Shown here: positions 36,445 to 48,400 of the stretch, piece by piece | How positions within the stretch are numbered: the stretch's first letter is position 1 | Layout of the letters: each line of letters begins with the position of its first letter | Source: Strigops habroptila | Taxonomy: Eukaryota; Chordata; Aves; Psittaciformes; Psittacidae | Length of the DNA: 64,000 bases | Direction: 5' to 3' | NCBI RefSeq assembly: GCF_004027225.2 | Contig: NC_044284.2 | Span: 44,006,420 to 44,070,419, forward strand | Translations under genes and position numbers: made by a program | Notes under the pieces: model-generated | Databases searched by the model: none | What the model was told of the DNA's origin: nothing | The model's input: the letters and a program-made list of their open reading frames with translations, nothing else

Positions 36445-39400
36445 TATGTAGCAGCTGTGCTCTTTGTAATGGGGGTACTGTGGGACTCACTTGCAAAGTG
36501 CTTATTGCTTCCTTGAGGACACCGTGTGATGGCTCCATGTGCTTTTGCTCCTAGTGTGTACAGGGTCCTGCCCTTGGCTGCCCAGCCCACTGGCTGCCTG
36601 AGCCCTGGGGGTTGAGAACAGCTCCTGGGTGCTGAGTGCACCCCAACGAAAAGGGATGGTGGGTGTTGTGACAGTGCTTGTCTGGGGTTGGGGTGTCCCT
36701 GGTCTCAGGGGGAAGGTCCTGGCCTGACCCTCCTGGCCTCACCGGGTCTGTGTTGTGACATCTGCAGAAGTCTAGAGCATGGTGGTTCCAGCCGTGAGCC
36801 ACTTGTCTGTGGCTGTCATGGCGTTAATGCAGAGGCATGTGGTCCTGCTGGACAAGGGTCTGAGACTGCTGACCTGAGATCTCTGAGGCACTCAGCAGCC
36901 TCCTGGCCATGCCCCAGCCCCTGGCAGTGCCTGCTGGAAAGCCATGCCTGTGGGCAGCCCCCAGCTCTTTGCTCCTGGATCTGAGATGGCACTTTGCAGC
37001 CCTCACCTGGGGCAGAGAGGTGTATTGCTGGGAGGTGGTGGACTGTCGCACCAGGAAAACCTGGTATTCACTGCTTCTGCTCTGAGCAGCCATATGAAAA
37101 AGCCAAGTTACCAGCACGGCAGAGCCAGCCTCCCTCAGTAAGGGAAAGCAAAGATGCAGTATTATAAAGTGAGATCTAGCTCGCAAGTGCTTTGCTCTTT
37201 CCCGTTTCAACCTGTATGTGCTGCTGGAAGAGCAGCACTGGCAGATGTAAAAGATGTCAACTTGAGGGATGTTTCTAAAATAGTTTCTTAACCATGTCTT
37301 TTCCTAACCTGAACCATGCCATTTACATATTCAGACACACTTCACAACATGATGAGATATTTTTGTCTACGGTTTGTGCACGCATTTCCTTAGAGGCTGC
37401 TCTGCATCTTACTGTCACACCAGCCTTCCTGGGACTTGGCCAGAACCCTCAGGGGTCAGAGGTACATCCAGTATCCAGTGTCAAAATCTTTGGTGTCAAA
37501 AGCAGCCCGATCTGATAAGTATCTTAAAACATCCTGTGTGCTTCATGCCAAGAGCCTTTGCATCCACTAGGCACACTCCAGTGTGATAAACTTGAACAGC
37601 CAGCACTGCTTTGCCTCCCACCCAGTTAGCACAACAAATGCAGGCGTCTGTCTCAAAGGCAAACCCTGGCTACTGCTTTTTGGCCATCACCACTGCTCCC
37701 AGACAGCCAGAGCATGTAGGGCCCCCCTGCCCTCCCGCTGCTACCCTTGCCACCAGCCTCCTGGGAGTGCCAGCACCCACAGCTCCTGGCCAGCGAGACA
37801 CAGTCCTGCTCTGCACTGCCGCTGGCATGCAGCCTGCCCCCGGGGCTCTGGGATGTGTCTTTCCTCTGCAAACTGGGCTTCAAAGCAAACTAGTGATGTA
37901 ATCCCAGCAGCCTTCAGCTGAGATAGCTATTTACCCTCAGCATTAAAAATGATGGCAAGCACAAGATTTGTCATCCTCTGGATTTGCATAAGTGTGTCCA
38001 GCTGGGAAAGGGACCCATGGCTTGGGCTCCTGGTGTTTCCCAACAGGATCCAGCACCAAAACTTTTCAGGAGCAGCTAATTCCAGATGCAAGGGTCCAGG
38101 CCAGCAGGGATAAGCAGGTCCCAATGAGAGGTATGGTGAAGCAAGTGCTGCACAGGAAGAGGCTGGGGCAATCCAGCTCTCAGCTAAAAGCCCTTTCTGT
38201 GGGCAGAGGCTGGGGCAGGAGGCAGTGTATTGCTGTTTGCAGTATGCTGCCTGGGGCTGCTGATTGCTTTGGTCCCTGCCACCAATTTGCACTGTAGGTG
38301 TGGTGGCTGGGGACGGCTCACCCTGCCCTGGGTGCACAGAGGGATGTAGGAACTGAGCTGTGCCCGCAAAGGCACTAAACCTGATTCTGGAGCTGCCTCA
38401 CTCTGTGCTGTGCATGGAGGAGGTTAAAAACTGGGGTCTCTCAAGCAAGATCTGGGGACAAGACCTTGGGTATCAATTCCCAGAAAGCTCCTTCTGAGTG
38501 TCCTGTTTCTTTGTCCGCCCTGCAACAGGCACTCCCGCTGAGATGGTGTTTAGCCCCGGAACTTGCAGTCAGGATACTCCCCTTCAAGCACTGCGCTTGT
38601 ACAAGTCACACTCTCTGCCTGCTCCAGCCTTGATGCTGTGAGGTTGGGCAGTTCAGGCACAGGTCACATCCACAAGGAGCCTTAGTCAAAGAAAATACAT
38701 GATAAATTGATTTTATAAAACTTGCTTCGGCCTTTGGAAAGGAAGCATGAACAGCTGTATCGCATTTGGATAGGAAATCCGCACCCAAGCTCGGCGCTCC
38801 CCTCTGATGCGCACCGAGGCTCAACAGTGGGCCGGGGAGGTGAGCTGTCAGCAGACACAATCTTTTATCCACTGAACAGTAAATCTCCATGGTGTGGGAC
38901 GTGAGCTGTGCAGACAGGCAGCAGCATGGCTTTCAGCACAGCTCATCTGCGGTGCTTTCAGCTCCTAGCCCTGGTGGGAGCTGGGGACGGACAGGGATGG
39001 TCCCTTTCCTCCCAGCATGGCAGGAGCCTCCTTCGTGGTGCTGCTCCTGCAACAAGGGAGCCAGTGAGAGCAGGATGCTCATGGAAAACACCAACTTCCT
39101 GAGCAGGCAGGGGATACCGGCTCAGTGTGCCCTACCAGCTGCTTCTACCTCTGGATGCAGACAGCAGACCCTCAGGAGGTGGCTGGCAGCCCCCATGTCC
39201 CACCTGGTCACCAGACAGCAGCCATAGGGATATCACTGCCATCACTGCTCCAACCCCAAGGTGCCTGTCTGGGACAGCAAAAGCTGTTGGGTGATCTCCA
39301 GTGTGGTGATACCCAGCTTTGTTGACCTGAAACACAACCATTGCTGACCCCGGAAAAAGAAGCTGTGCTTTCTCTGCCATTGTTTCGGAAGCTTTGGCTG

Positions 39401-42400
39401 AGATCAATGAAGTTTGTGGATTGTTGAGCGATGGTTGCTATAAACACTTCATCACTGTGACAAAAAAAAACAAATATCACCACTGATTCTCTAGCAGCTG
39501 GGTGTGGGTGAGCCCCAGAGCTTTGGGGTAGGGAAGCAGAAAAGGGTTTGGAAAAGGACAGGAAACAGCATGGGTTCAGAAACTGAACTGCTGTTGCTCC
39601 CCACCCTGACTCTGTGGCTTTCTGTACAGAAGAAAAAAGGGGAACAAGGCAGAAAGAGGTCTGGGGGGTCCTTCAGCTGATCTGTGAGAGGTGTGGATGT
39701 TGCTTCAGTCCCCAGTGCTGAGCAGTGCAGGCGGGGGGGGGGCGGTGTGGGTTGCCTGGCCTTGCGTCTTTCTCCCAGCACAGATTGGACAGACCTTAAT
39801 CCGAAGCAGGGGACAGATGTGTCCCTAAGCCTGCAGCTGGCAAGGGGAGAGGGGCGGCTTAGGCTGGAAGCCTTACAGCAGAGTGCTTCCCTCAGCATCG
39901 CTCCCTAGGGCTGTCCTTAGTGAAAGCAGCAGCCACAGCTTGGGGACAGGGCTGTGTCCTGCCAGTGTGGCCACAGCAGCGAGCTGCAGTGCACATCTGG
40001 GCTAACGTGCTGGGTCTGGTTCAACACTGCCTTGCTGAGACGCCAGTGGGGCCACCCCTGCCAGCACTGGTGGAGACACTGATGTGCCACCTCTGGCATG
40101 TCCCTTGCGGTTGTTTTGTGTCTCATCCATGCAGGCTCCAGCACCTCAGGGGCACAGGAGCCCCTGCACACAGGTGGGGCCAGGCACCTGCCATGGAGTG
40201 GTGAGTGGTTTGTTTCCCTGTCAGTGTGTTTCTGCAAATAAAGCTGCATCCCTTCCAGGGACAGACAGGGTGCAGGCAGGGCCAGGTAGCGTGGCATGGG
40301 GGCTGTGGCTGCAGCGGGTTCCTGCTCTTTGCTGTGTAGGGCTCCTGGGGACAAAGCCGGTCTCTAACTGGGTGATAGCCAGCTCACTACTGCTTTGGAT
40401 ATTTCTAAGGCTGGTTTGTGTTAAGCTCAAAGAGCTCTGGTATCTTTTAGGTCAAGAAAGTGTCTGCCCATCACCTAACACCTCAGAAATCTGCCTTCTT
40501 ATCCAGGCAACGGTAAGAGGGACCGTGCAGCTGATGTTGGGCAGCAGGAGCTCTGCAAGCTTGCACAGCAAGCTGAGACTTCCTGGCCCAGCACTGCAAA
40601 GCAGCGGGTTGGGGAAACCCCATCCCACCAGCGGAAACAGCTTTGCAGAGGTGGAGGAGAGGGGGTCAAACCTTGTTCCTCATGGGGAACAACATCCCCA
40701 GCAAATACTGAAGCAGCTGAAGATACTGAAGTCAGAGGGGCTCTGGGTAAGGGAGATGGCCAGGGCGTAACAAGAAGCTGACAAGACCATTGTACTGGAG
40801 ACCAAGGTCTCATCAGGGAGGAAGGAGAGGAGGGGACAGTTCCACCATCACCCACCCCAGTGCTGATGATCCAGTGAGAAGCTAGGTGCGAAAAGCCCTG
40901 GGTGGCTTTCCCCAGCAAGGAGCCCAAGAAGAAAAGTTGTCATTAGGCACTAGAGCTGCGTTTTATTTTTACACCTCTTGTGTTATTTTCAAGGAAAGGG
41001 GGAGAGGGAAGGATGTAAGAGCTTCCCACCAAAGCTGCTTTCTTTGGTGAGTTTTGCGTTGAAGGCCCAGGGGGGAAGAGGGCAAAGGGAGTTACCCTTG
41101 GTGCAGAGAATTGTCAGCTTGGCTATTTAAGCATAAAGGGTGAAACTCCTGACAACAGAGAATTGTGAGATCCTTCTCAGTTCACTTATCATCCTGAAAG
41201 TGCAGACCCTGCATCAGAGGGCCTGAAACACCAATGCCTATCTTAAGTATCCAACTGCTGGGAGCTGACCTTGAATTTTGGTGCTACAGCCCACGTACAG
41301 GCCTATTGCAGACTAATTCACTGTGTCCAGGAAAACCTGGACTAGAGCATTTGTGTAGATATTGCAGTCCCTCTCAGGGATCCAGTGGTGTGTAACTGTT
41401 ACATGATGCAACTCAGGGTGCTGACAGCGTGCTGGCCATGCCACAATACCAGCACCCCTTGCTGGTCAGGACAGTGCCAGGAGGCAGCTCATTGCCCTCT
41501 GGCAAGGAGATGCCTATTTGTGACCTGACATGACTGGGCTACAACAGAGATCCCAGGGTGGGCAGTCTGGAGGGCACCATCCTCTCCCCAGCCAGGGAGG
41601 GCTGCTTGGCTGATGGAGACATGAGGCCACAATGGATCATCATCACCGGATGATGGGGCTGCTCTGTGCCTGGTGGGAGCTGTTATCCCCGACCCTTCCT
41701 CAGGCAGCGTGGGGCTGAGCATCACTGCAGGCCTGCCTCCCTGCGCAGGCAGCCTGTGTTCTCAGCCTCTATGCTGCTCTGCTTCTTCCTGCTGGCATGA
41801 TGTTTGCCCTGCTGCCAGGCCGTACCTTTTCCTGCTTGGCGTCCCAGCGAGGCGATAGAGAATGTGTGTATAAAAGAGCTGGGAGCGCATTGGGAAGGAG
41901 CTGGAAATCGTGCAGCCTGCATGATCTGCTCAGGTTGTATAATGCTATGGCCATCCAAAACCTCCCTCGTGGGCAGGGAGAGCCGCTGTGATATGCTCTG
42001 ATGTCTGCTCAGCCGTCTGAGCAGGGAAGGAAAGAGGACAGGAGAGGAGAGGAGCAACAAACTCCGGCTGCCCGAGCTGGCAGCAGAGCGTGGGAAGCAC
42101 CGATGCATGGCCTGGGGACCTGGCCTGGAGACAGGCTGGCTCCTGCCTGCGCCTTCACGGGGATAAAAGCATGAAAAGAATAATAAAAATAAAAGAGCCA
42201 AGGGTTTGTTTTCCGGGGAGGAGAGCTCACACCTTCCGCTTGGCAGGGCTGGGCCAAGGTGACATCAGGAAGCTGTGCTGCTGCCGGAGCAAGCAGAGAT
42301 CGCCGCTATCACATACAATCTGCATGAGGCAACGGGAGGCCACCGTCATCTCTGGCAACGGCCACAAACAGTGGGGCTGTCTGCGGCGGCGGGTTGCCAT

Positions 42401-44600
42401 GGCACGGGCGCAAACAGCATCCTCAGCCCCGGCTGAGTCACCCGGGGCGGAAATGACCCCAGCTGACACATCGCGCTGAAAACGGTCGGCTCCATGGCTG
42501 CTCACCGTCACACGAGCCCCAGGAACTGAGAGAGGGCAAAGCCTGGTGACCTCTTCCCAGCAGGAGCATCCCTGGCTTCTCAGAATGTGCCCAGAGTTTC
42601 CCTTTATGGTCCCCACCGCTGTGCTCGCTACTGGGGCAACCCACAGCTTGTCTCCTCCCGAAACTGCCCCAGTGCTGGGGCAGAGCTGAGGGACCCAGAG
42701 GAGCGGCTGGGCAGGTCGAGCCAGTGAGCCAGCTCCGTCCTGCTTCCCCTGCCATAGAGAGGGTCCTGGAGGCTTTCACCAGTCTCCTGTAAACTCACAT
42801 GTGTGCAAAGCGACATCAGAGCGGTGTGCTGATGTCATTCAGTAATTGCTTGTTTGCATCTGTCAGTCCCTGCAGGACCAGGGCTCAGGACAGATGAGGT
42901 GAGGGTGCTGTGGATGCAATGGGGCAGAGGCTCTGCTGCCAGTGGGATGGCATTGCCATCTCTGCTGGGACAGCATGCTGTGTGCTGTCACACTGTCACC
43001 TCCTTCGTCTTGTCCACAGCACAAGGTCAATCTCTACAACAGGAAACCATTGCCTTCCCATCGGTTTCTCCCATCCTGGGAAAACCGCCCAGGCAGCCGG
43101 CAGAGCAGATAAGTGGGGCCTCGTGTGCTGGGACTGAGCCCTCGCCGCGCCGCACCATGCTGCGCTGGAGAGGCTGGGATTTGCTGCCTGGCGTCCAACT
43201 TGCCTGTGGCCAGGCGCCAACCCTCTGCAGCGCCAGGCGTCTGGTGTCAGCTGCGCCCACGGTGCTGCGTGCCGAGGGAGCTGTGGGGCCGAGGACTGGG
43301 GGCTGAGGGCCAGGAAGATGGCCAGTCTGGCTTTGGGGTGCCGTGAGGCTGGTCTGGCGAGCGGGATGGAGAGCCGCATGGGGGCTGTCGGTGTGCCAGG
43401 ATGGTGTGCCTCCCAGCTGCTGCTCCTGTGCCGGGTGACGATGCTCGCTGGCCAGGAGACTGGGCAACAGGAACCCAGAAAGGGCTGGTGGGCAGAACCA
43501 CCCACTGGTGCGTGAAACTGGGTGCTGCAGGAGAGTCCTTGTCTAGGCAGCGGCAAAGCAGGCAGCTGCCCCAGGGAGGAAAGGCCTAGACAGAGGAATG
43601 TGTGTGGGGATAGGGATGTCTTTGAGCAGGGTTTATGAAATGGTCAAGAAAACACAGGAAATTGGTTCCAGCTGAAGGTCCTCCTGCCCAGAGACTGCAG
43701 TGGGGATGGGAAAATAGACAAGCAATGTGTCATGGAGGGACGAGACAGCACCCGATAGCAGCAAGGTATGGAAAGCTGAGAAGGTTGCCAAAGACAGCAG
43801 AGGATTATCCAGGTCCGATAAGGCTCTAGGAAGTAAAAAAAAGGACTTTATGGGCTGTTGGGAACCAAAGGCAAGGAACCATATGGAGATGCCAAACCTG
43901 TTAGGAAAGAGAGCAAAGAAGCGGATAGAGATTGCTGAGCTAGAGCTGGATGAGGAATAAGGAAAATGCTTTCCAGGCCATTAGGAACATGGGAGGATGT
44001 GAGACAACAGCTGCTAGAGAAGATATTTTAAAATCCTTAAGGCTGGATATGTCACACCCAGGGGTCCTTGCAGGGCTGGCTGGCGCAGCAGCCTGGATCC
44101 ATGGGACTGGGAGAGGACTAGTGCAGCACTCGGCGTCGGAAAAGGGGCTGCGCTCCCTGACACAGGGGTGGGAGAGGCAGCAACCAGAGGGAAAGAGTGC
44201 ATACGCAGTTCACGTTAGCTGAAGGTCTTGTTGGACCTGTGTGATTTCTCTCCTCATTGCAAGCAGCCGTTTGGCTGCAAGAGGCTGTTCCGTAGCTGGA
44301 AGGAATTTCACAGGTTGTTTCATGGTGTTCAGATATTGGAAAAAGGAAAAGCATCACGCTATATCCATGAATAGCACATTAAATGGGTTATGACCTGGGT
44401 ACTTGATCAAGAAACCACCAGTGGGGGTTTCTAGCAGGTCTTATGCACAGGCACAGGCAGGGTCCCCACTGTATGAGTGGAGCAGACCAGAATCCCTGTC
44501 ACGCTCTGGCGGTGGTCCCTGTGTAAGGCCCACAGCAGGAATCCATCCAGCGCCGGGTTTTGGCCATGTAAACCCTGGCCAAAAGGTGGACTTTCGATCT
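36445..44600. other. CRIP1-TEDC1 intergenic region
   Basis: About 8 kb with no gene I can support. It holds RFX half-site-like sequences near 42.35-42.41 kb, and from about 43.6 to 44.4 kb a purine-rich stretch whose composition differs from the GC-rich DNA around it. That stretch may be an old repeat, but I cannot name a family. Confidence 0.65.
42350..42406. promoter_or_regulatory. Clustered RFX X-box-like half sites
   Basis: CTGGCAACGG (about 42353) and GTTGCCATGGCAC (42393-42405) resemble X-box halves. They lie about 2.9 kb upstream of TEDC1, a centriole gene. Binding is inferred only. Confidence 0.3.
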
Positions 44601-44613
44601 CAGTGGCTCAGGC

Positions 44614-44787
44614 TATCTCCCAGGCGGCAGAACCACTTCTCCTGCTGTCCTCCCTGGGGTTAATCCGTGGGATTGCTTCAGTTAAGAGTTTATACATGCC
44701 TGCGGACCCGAGCTGCCTGCATCACGCCTCATTGAACTGAGAGGAAGGTGGGAAGCCAGGGGTCGGAGCCGATCCCCTGCTGCCAAA
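44614..44787 (+). repeat. 174-bp duplicated segment, copy 1 (upstream of TEDC1)
   Basis: This segment, from TATCTCCCA to CTGCTGCCAAA, recurs at 46970-47145 in the same orientation, with most bases matching (for example GGGATTGCTTCAGTTAAGAG and ACCCGAGCTGCCTGCATCAC in both). Copy 1 ends about 500 bp before the TEDC1 start codon. I see no obvious flanking direct repeat here, so it may be the source copy. Confidence 0.85.
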
Positions 44788-45294
44788 CCGCGCGCTCTCC
44801 CATCGGCCGGGAAACTATTTCTCGGTCTGACAGCATCAGAGTTGTATGTTTAGAGAAACGAGTGGCGTTTTGCAAAGACTCTTTCGGTCAGGAAGGGAGA
44901 GGAAGCTTGCAGGGCTCACTCGGGGGTGTTTGACTGGGGGAGACATGCGGCCGTGGCTCGGGGTGAGCCTGCCTCGCCTGGGCACTTCCCTCTCGGCTGC
45001 GGGTCACTTCCCGGGGAGGCAGGAGCGGGTTTGGGAGCGCTAACCCCGGGAGCCCCGCGGCGAGGCCGGGCGCGGGCAGCAGCGGCCTGTTCGCGGTGCG
45101 CCCCGCGCATGTCGCCCCCACGCGGCGCAGCGGCCGGCGGTGCAGTGCTTCCGCCCAGCCGCCAGGGGATGCCGCAGCGGGCGGGCTCAGCCGAAGGCGG
45201 GAGCGGCGGAGGGAAAGAGCCGCTCCGCCGCCCTGCGCACGCGTCCGTCGCGCCGTGGCAGCGGGCGGGAAGCGGCGGCGGGCGGTGTGGTGCG

Positions 45295-45328
45295 ATGCGG
45301 CGGCGGCAGCAGCAGCAGCAGCAGCAGC

Positions 45329-45362
<34 letters not shown>

Positions 45363-45474
45363 GCGGGGCCGGTCGCTGTCCGGTGCCGTCGGGGCGCTGT
45401 GCCGGGCTCTGCCGCCCCGCGCACGGCCCGCCCCCGACACCCTGCGCTGCGCCAGGTTCGACCGGCCGCAGGCG
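45295..45474 (+). CDS. TEDC1: TEDC1 coding exon 1
   Basis: 180 nt, 60 codons, ending in phase 0. It encodes MRRR, Q7, R, Q10, then RRGRSLSGAVGALCRALPPR and on to CARFDRPQA. Donor GTGAGC at 45475. Confidence 0.88.
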
Positions 45475-48400
45475 GTGAGCGCGGGCTGCCCCGGGGCACC
45501 CTTCGCCGGCGGCCGCCGCTGTTGCCTAGCGACCGCCCCCCTTCTGCGCCCTCGGGGACGGGCACAGGGCCCGGGGCAGCCGCCCCGGGTGCGGGGACGG
45601 CTCCGTGGCTGGGCAGGGGTCCCCGTGCGGGGCCCGGTCCCGGGTGGGAGGGACGGCGACACCCGAGTGGGACTGAGCCCGGAGCCGGGGGCTGCGGGGT
45701 GAAACACCTCGGTGTGGGCCCCAGCCGCTGTGTGACTGTCCGCAAACTCCCTGCGCCTGAAACGGCTTTATCGCACTGTGGCTTTAACTTAAAGCTTGGT
45801 GTTTCACCGCGGTCTGCAGCACTGTCCTAGCGTCACCTCAGGCTTGCTTCCCTTTACTGTACGCCAGCTTGGCGCTTTGCTTCAGGGCTTTACAGGGTGA
45901 TGCTCGCAGGGCCTCCAGCTTGCACACAGAATGCTTTCCTTGCTCAATTATCTATTTTAAGCATTTTACGAGTGTTGACTGAAATTCCAACTGTAAGAAT
46001 CACTGTTTCAGTCTGTCAGTGTGCTGCCCTTGTGTGGCCAAAAAGTGATTTCCAGTTCCAACTCCTTGTGTGCTGCCTCTTGTTTGTGAGTTTTTGATGC
46101 TGTCATGGTCAGATCTTTACAGTGTCTTCGAGTGCTAGTTTGACTATGGACAAATTGTGCCATATGTGGCTATATCAGAGCAGAAACTTTGGAAGCCGTG
46201 CTCCTGCATGCATGTGCCTCACAGCAGAAGTGCTGAGTCTTGCTGTACAGTGGGCATTAGTAGCCCATCTCTTTCTGAGTGCACCTCACTGTAGGTTGTG
46301 TTCATAAGACAGCTAATATGTGAACCTGCCTCATCCAACAGTGTTGGCAGGATGCAGGTGTGCTCTTCTGATTAACTGCTGCTGCTCAGATATGGGTTTA
46401 ATTGCCTAATTAAGACTAAATATATGGCAGATATTTTGCCTGCTCATCTTCCCCCACTCCTCTCTTTTGCAGAGCTTGGATTTCTGGAGGCTGCTCTATG
46501 CTCTTCTGAAACAAATCCATGGACGCAAGTGGACAGAGTCTGATGCCATAGGTAACCTAGTCAGTCTGGCTGGCTGTGCTTTCCCTCTGTCCCAGGGAAG
46601 TACTGGGGCTGGTTTTGTAGCACTTTTTTTTTGGCCCCTTGCTTCCTGTCAGGAATGGTCCATTTTGAAGACCTGTGCCACCAACTTACTATTGCATAAC
46701 AGCTGTGCAGGCAGGTTTGTGTCTCTTTGGCTTGCTTTGTCCATGAAACTGGAATGTCCTTGTGTCTGCTAGAAGCTCGTTTCCCTTTAGCACTTGATTG
46801 CGAGTAAATCTCTGTAATGATCTTATGCATTCTCGGTATCTGCAGAGATAATTACAGAAATTGATCTGTTTTTCATTTGATTCCTTCTTTTCCCCATTCC
46901 ACATATGATGCATGATTTCTGTGGTTAATTTTCTGTCAAGGTCCTATGTCAGGGCTGTGAATTATAGCATATCTCTCAAATGGCAGAACCGCTTCTCCCC
47001 CACTGTTGCCCCAGGGGTTAATCCCTGGGATTGCTTCAGTTAAGAGCTTATACATGCCTGGGGACCCGAGCTGCCTGCATCACGCCCTGTTAAACTTAGA
47101 GGAGGGTGGGAAGGTGGGGATTGGAGCTGATCCCCTGCTGCCAAAACTGTGAATTACAGCATATGAACCGTATACATAAGAAGGAGGTGGACCTGTTGGA
47201 GTGAGTACAGAGGAGGGCCATGAAGATGCTCTGAGGACTGGAGCACCTCTTCTATGAAGACAGGCTGAGAGAGTTGGGGCTCTCGAGAACGTTCTGGGGA
47301 GACCTTAGAGCAGCTTCCAGTACGTAAAGGGGGCCTACAAGAAAGCTGGAGAGGGACTTTTTACAAGGGCCTGTAGGGATAAGACAAGGGGGAACGTCTT
47401 TAAACTGAAAGAGGGTAGATTTAGATTAGATATTAGGAAGAAATTCTTTACTGTGAGGATGGTGAGACACTGGCACAGGTTGCCCAGAGAAGCTGTGGCT
47501 GCCCCATCCCTGGCAGTGTTCAAGGCCAGGTTGGACGGGGCTTGGAGCAACCTGGTCTAGTGGAAAGTGTCTCTGCCCATGGAAGGGGGATGGAACTAGA
47601 AGATCTTTAAGAACCTTTCCAATCTAAACTATTCTACGATAAAGGCAGTGTTTTGGATTGAAGTTATAGGCAAAACAAAAAGTAAAGTGTGTGATTATTT
47701 TAGAGAGACTGTGGATATCTCTATGGACAAGGCCACTGCTCCAGAGGGAAGCTGAATACAGGCTGGCTTCTCACAATGACAGAGCACTATTTGTTTAAAT
47801 GTATGCTATTCCAACTACAATATTCTTCAGACATCTCTCTTGAAAGATGCCTATCTAGAGCTCTTTCTTTGTCAGAGGAAGTTTTGAGAATGGAATTCTC
47901 TGTGATGGATAAAGGTCTCCTCAGACCAAAACCACTTAAAATCCACTTTTGCCCTTGAAAGCAAAGAAACCTGAACAACATTGTTTAAGCCCCTGAAGAG
48001 CTCGGAATCTGATGGCTCTGTAAGCAGAGTTAAAAAAGGCTAAGCATTGTGGAGTGTGGAGCAAAACCAGCATAGTTTTGCTGGTAGCTCAGTAGGAAAT
48101 CAGCATAGTTCAGTGTTACTCACAGGACTGCTATTTTTCATTTGGCTGTTTTTGCTTTTCTACTTGTACACAATCTGCTGTGTATGGTAAGTCTGTTGGC
48201 TGTCTCTTACAGCTTTGTAGAGTGGTCCTGCACAAGTGCAACCTTGCTGAATCCTGGCTGCTCCCATGTTAATTGCTTGTCGCATTTGGAGACAGGATTT
48301 CCACGTGCATGTGGCAGGTTGCTGACTCTAGAGAGAGCAAATGCAGCTTCTGATGGTAGATTGCAAGGTAGGAATTTGTGGTTCTGCTCAGAACTGCTGA

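Larger units (their letters stand above)
44940..45700 (+). promoter_or_regulatory. TEDC1: TEDC1 CpG-island promoter
   Basis: Very CpG-dense DNA covers the region upstream of exon 1, exon 1 itself and the first 200 bp of intron 1. There is no TATA box. Open frames run across it on both strands and in several frames, which is expected of such composition. The transcription start probably lies between about 45050 and 45290. Confidence 0.7.

Noticed and set aside
44926-45294. In-frame upstream ATG for TEDC1
   Set aside because: The added 123 residues are Gly/Ala/Arg/Pro-rich and have no family match, while MRRRQ at 45295 fits the known TEDC1 start.
44888-45745. 285-codon minus-strand frame over TEDC1 exon 1
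   Set aside because: It is the shadow of the CpG island and of the CAG repeat on the opposite strand; no splice sites or homology.
47335-47550. Minus-strand 71-codon frame
   Set aside because: It is the antisense of the CR1 fragment at 47180-47642.
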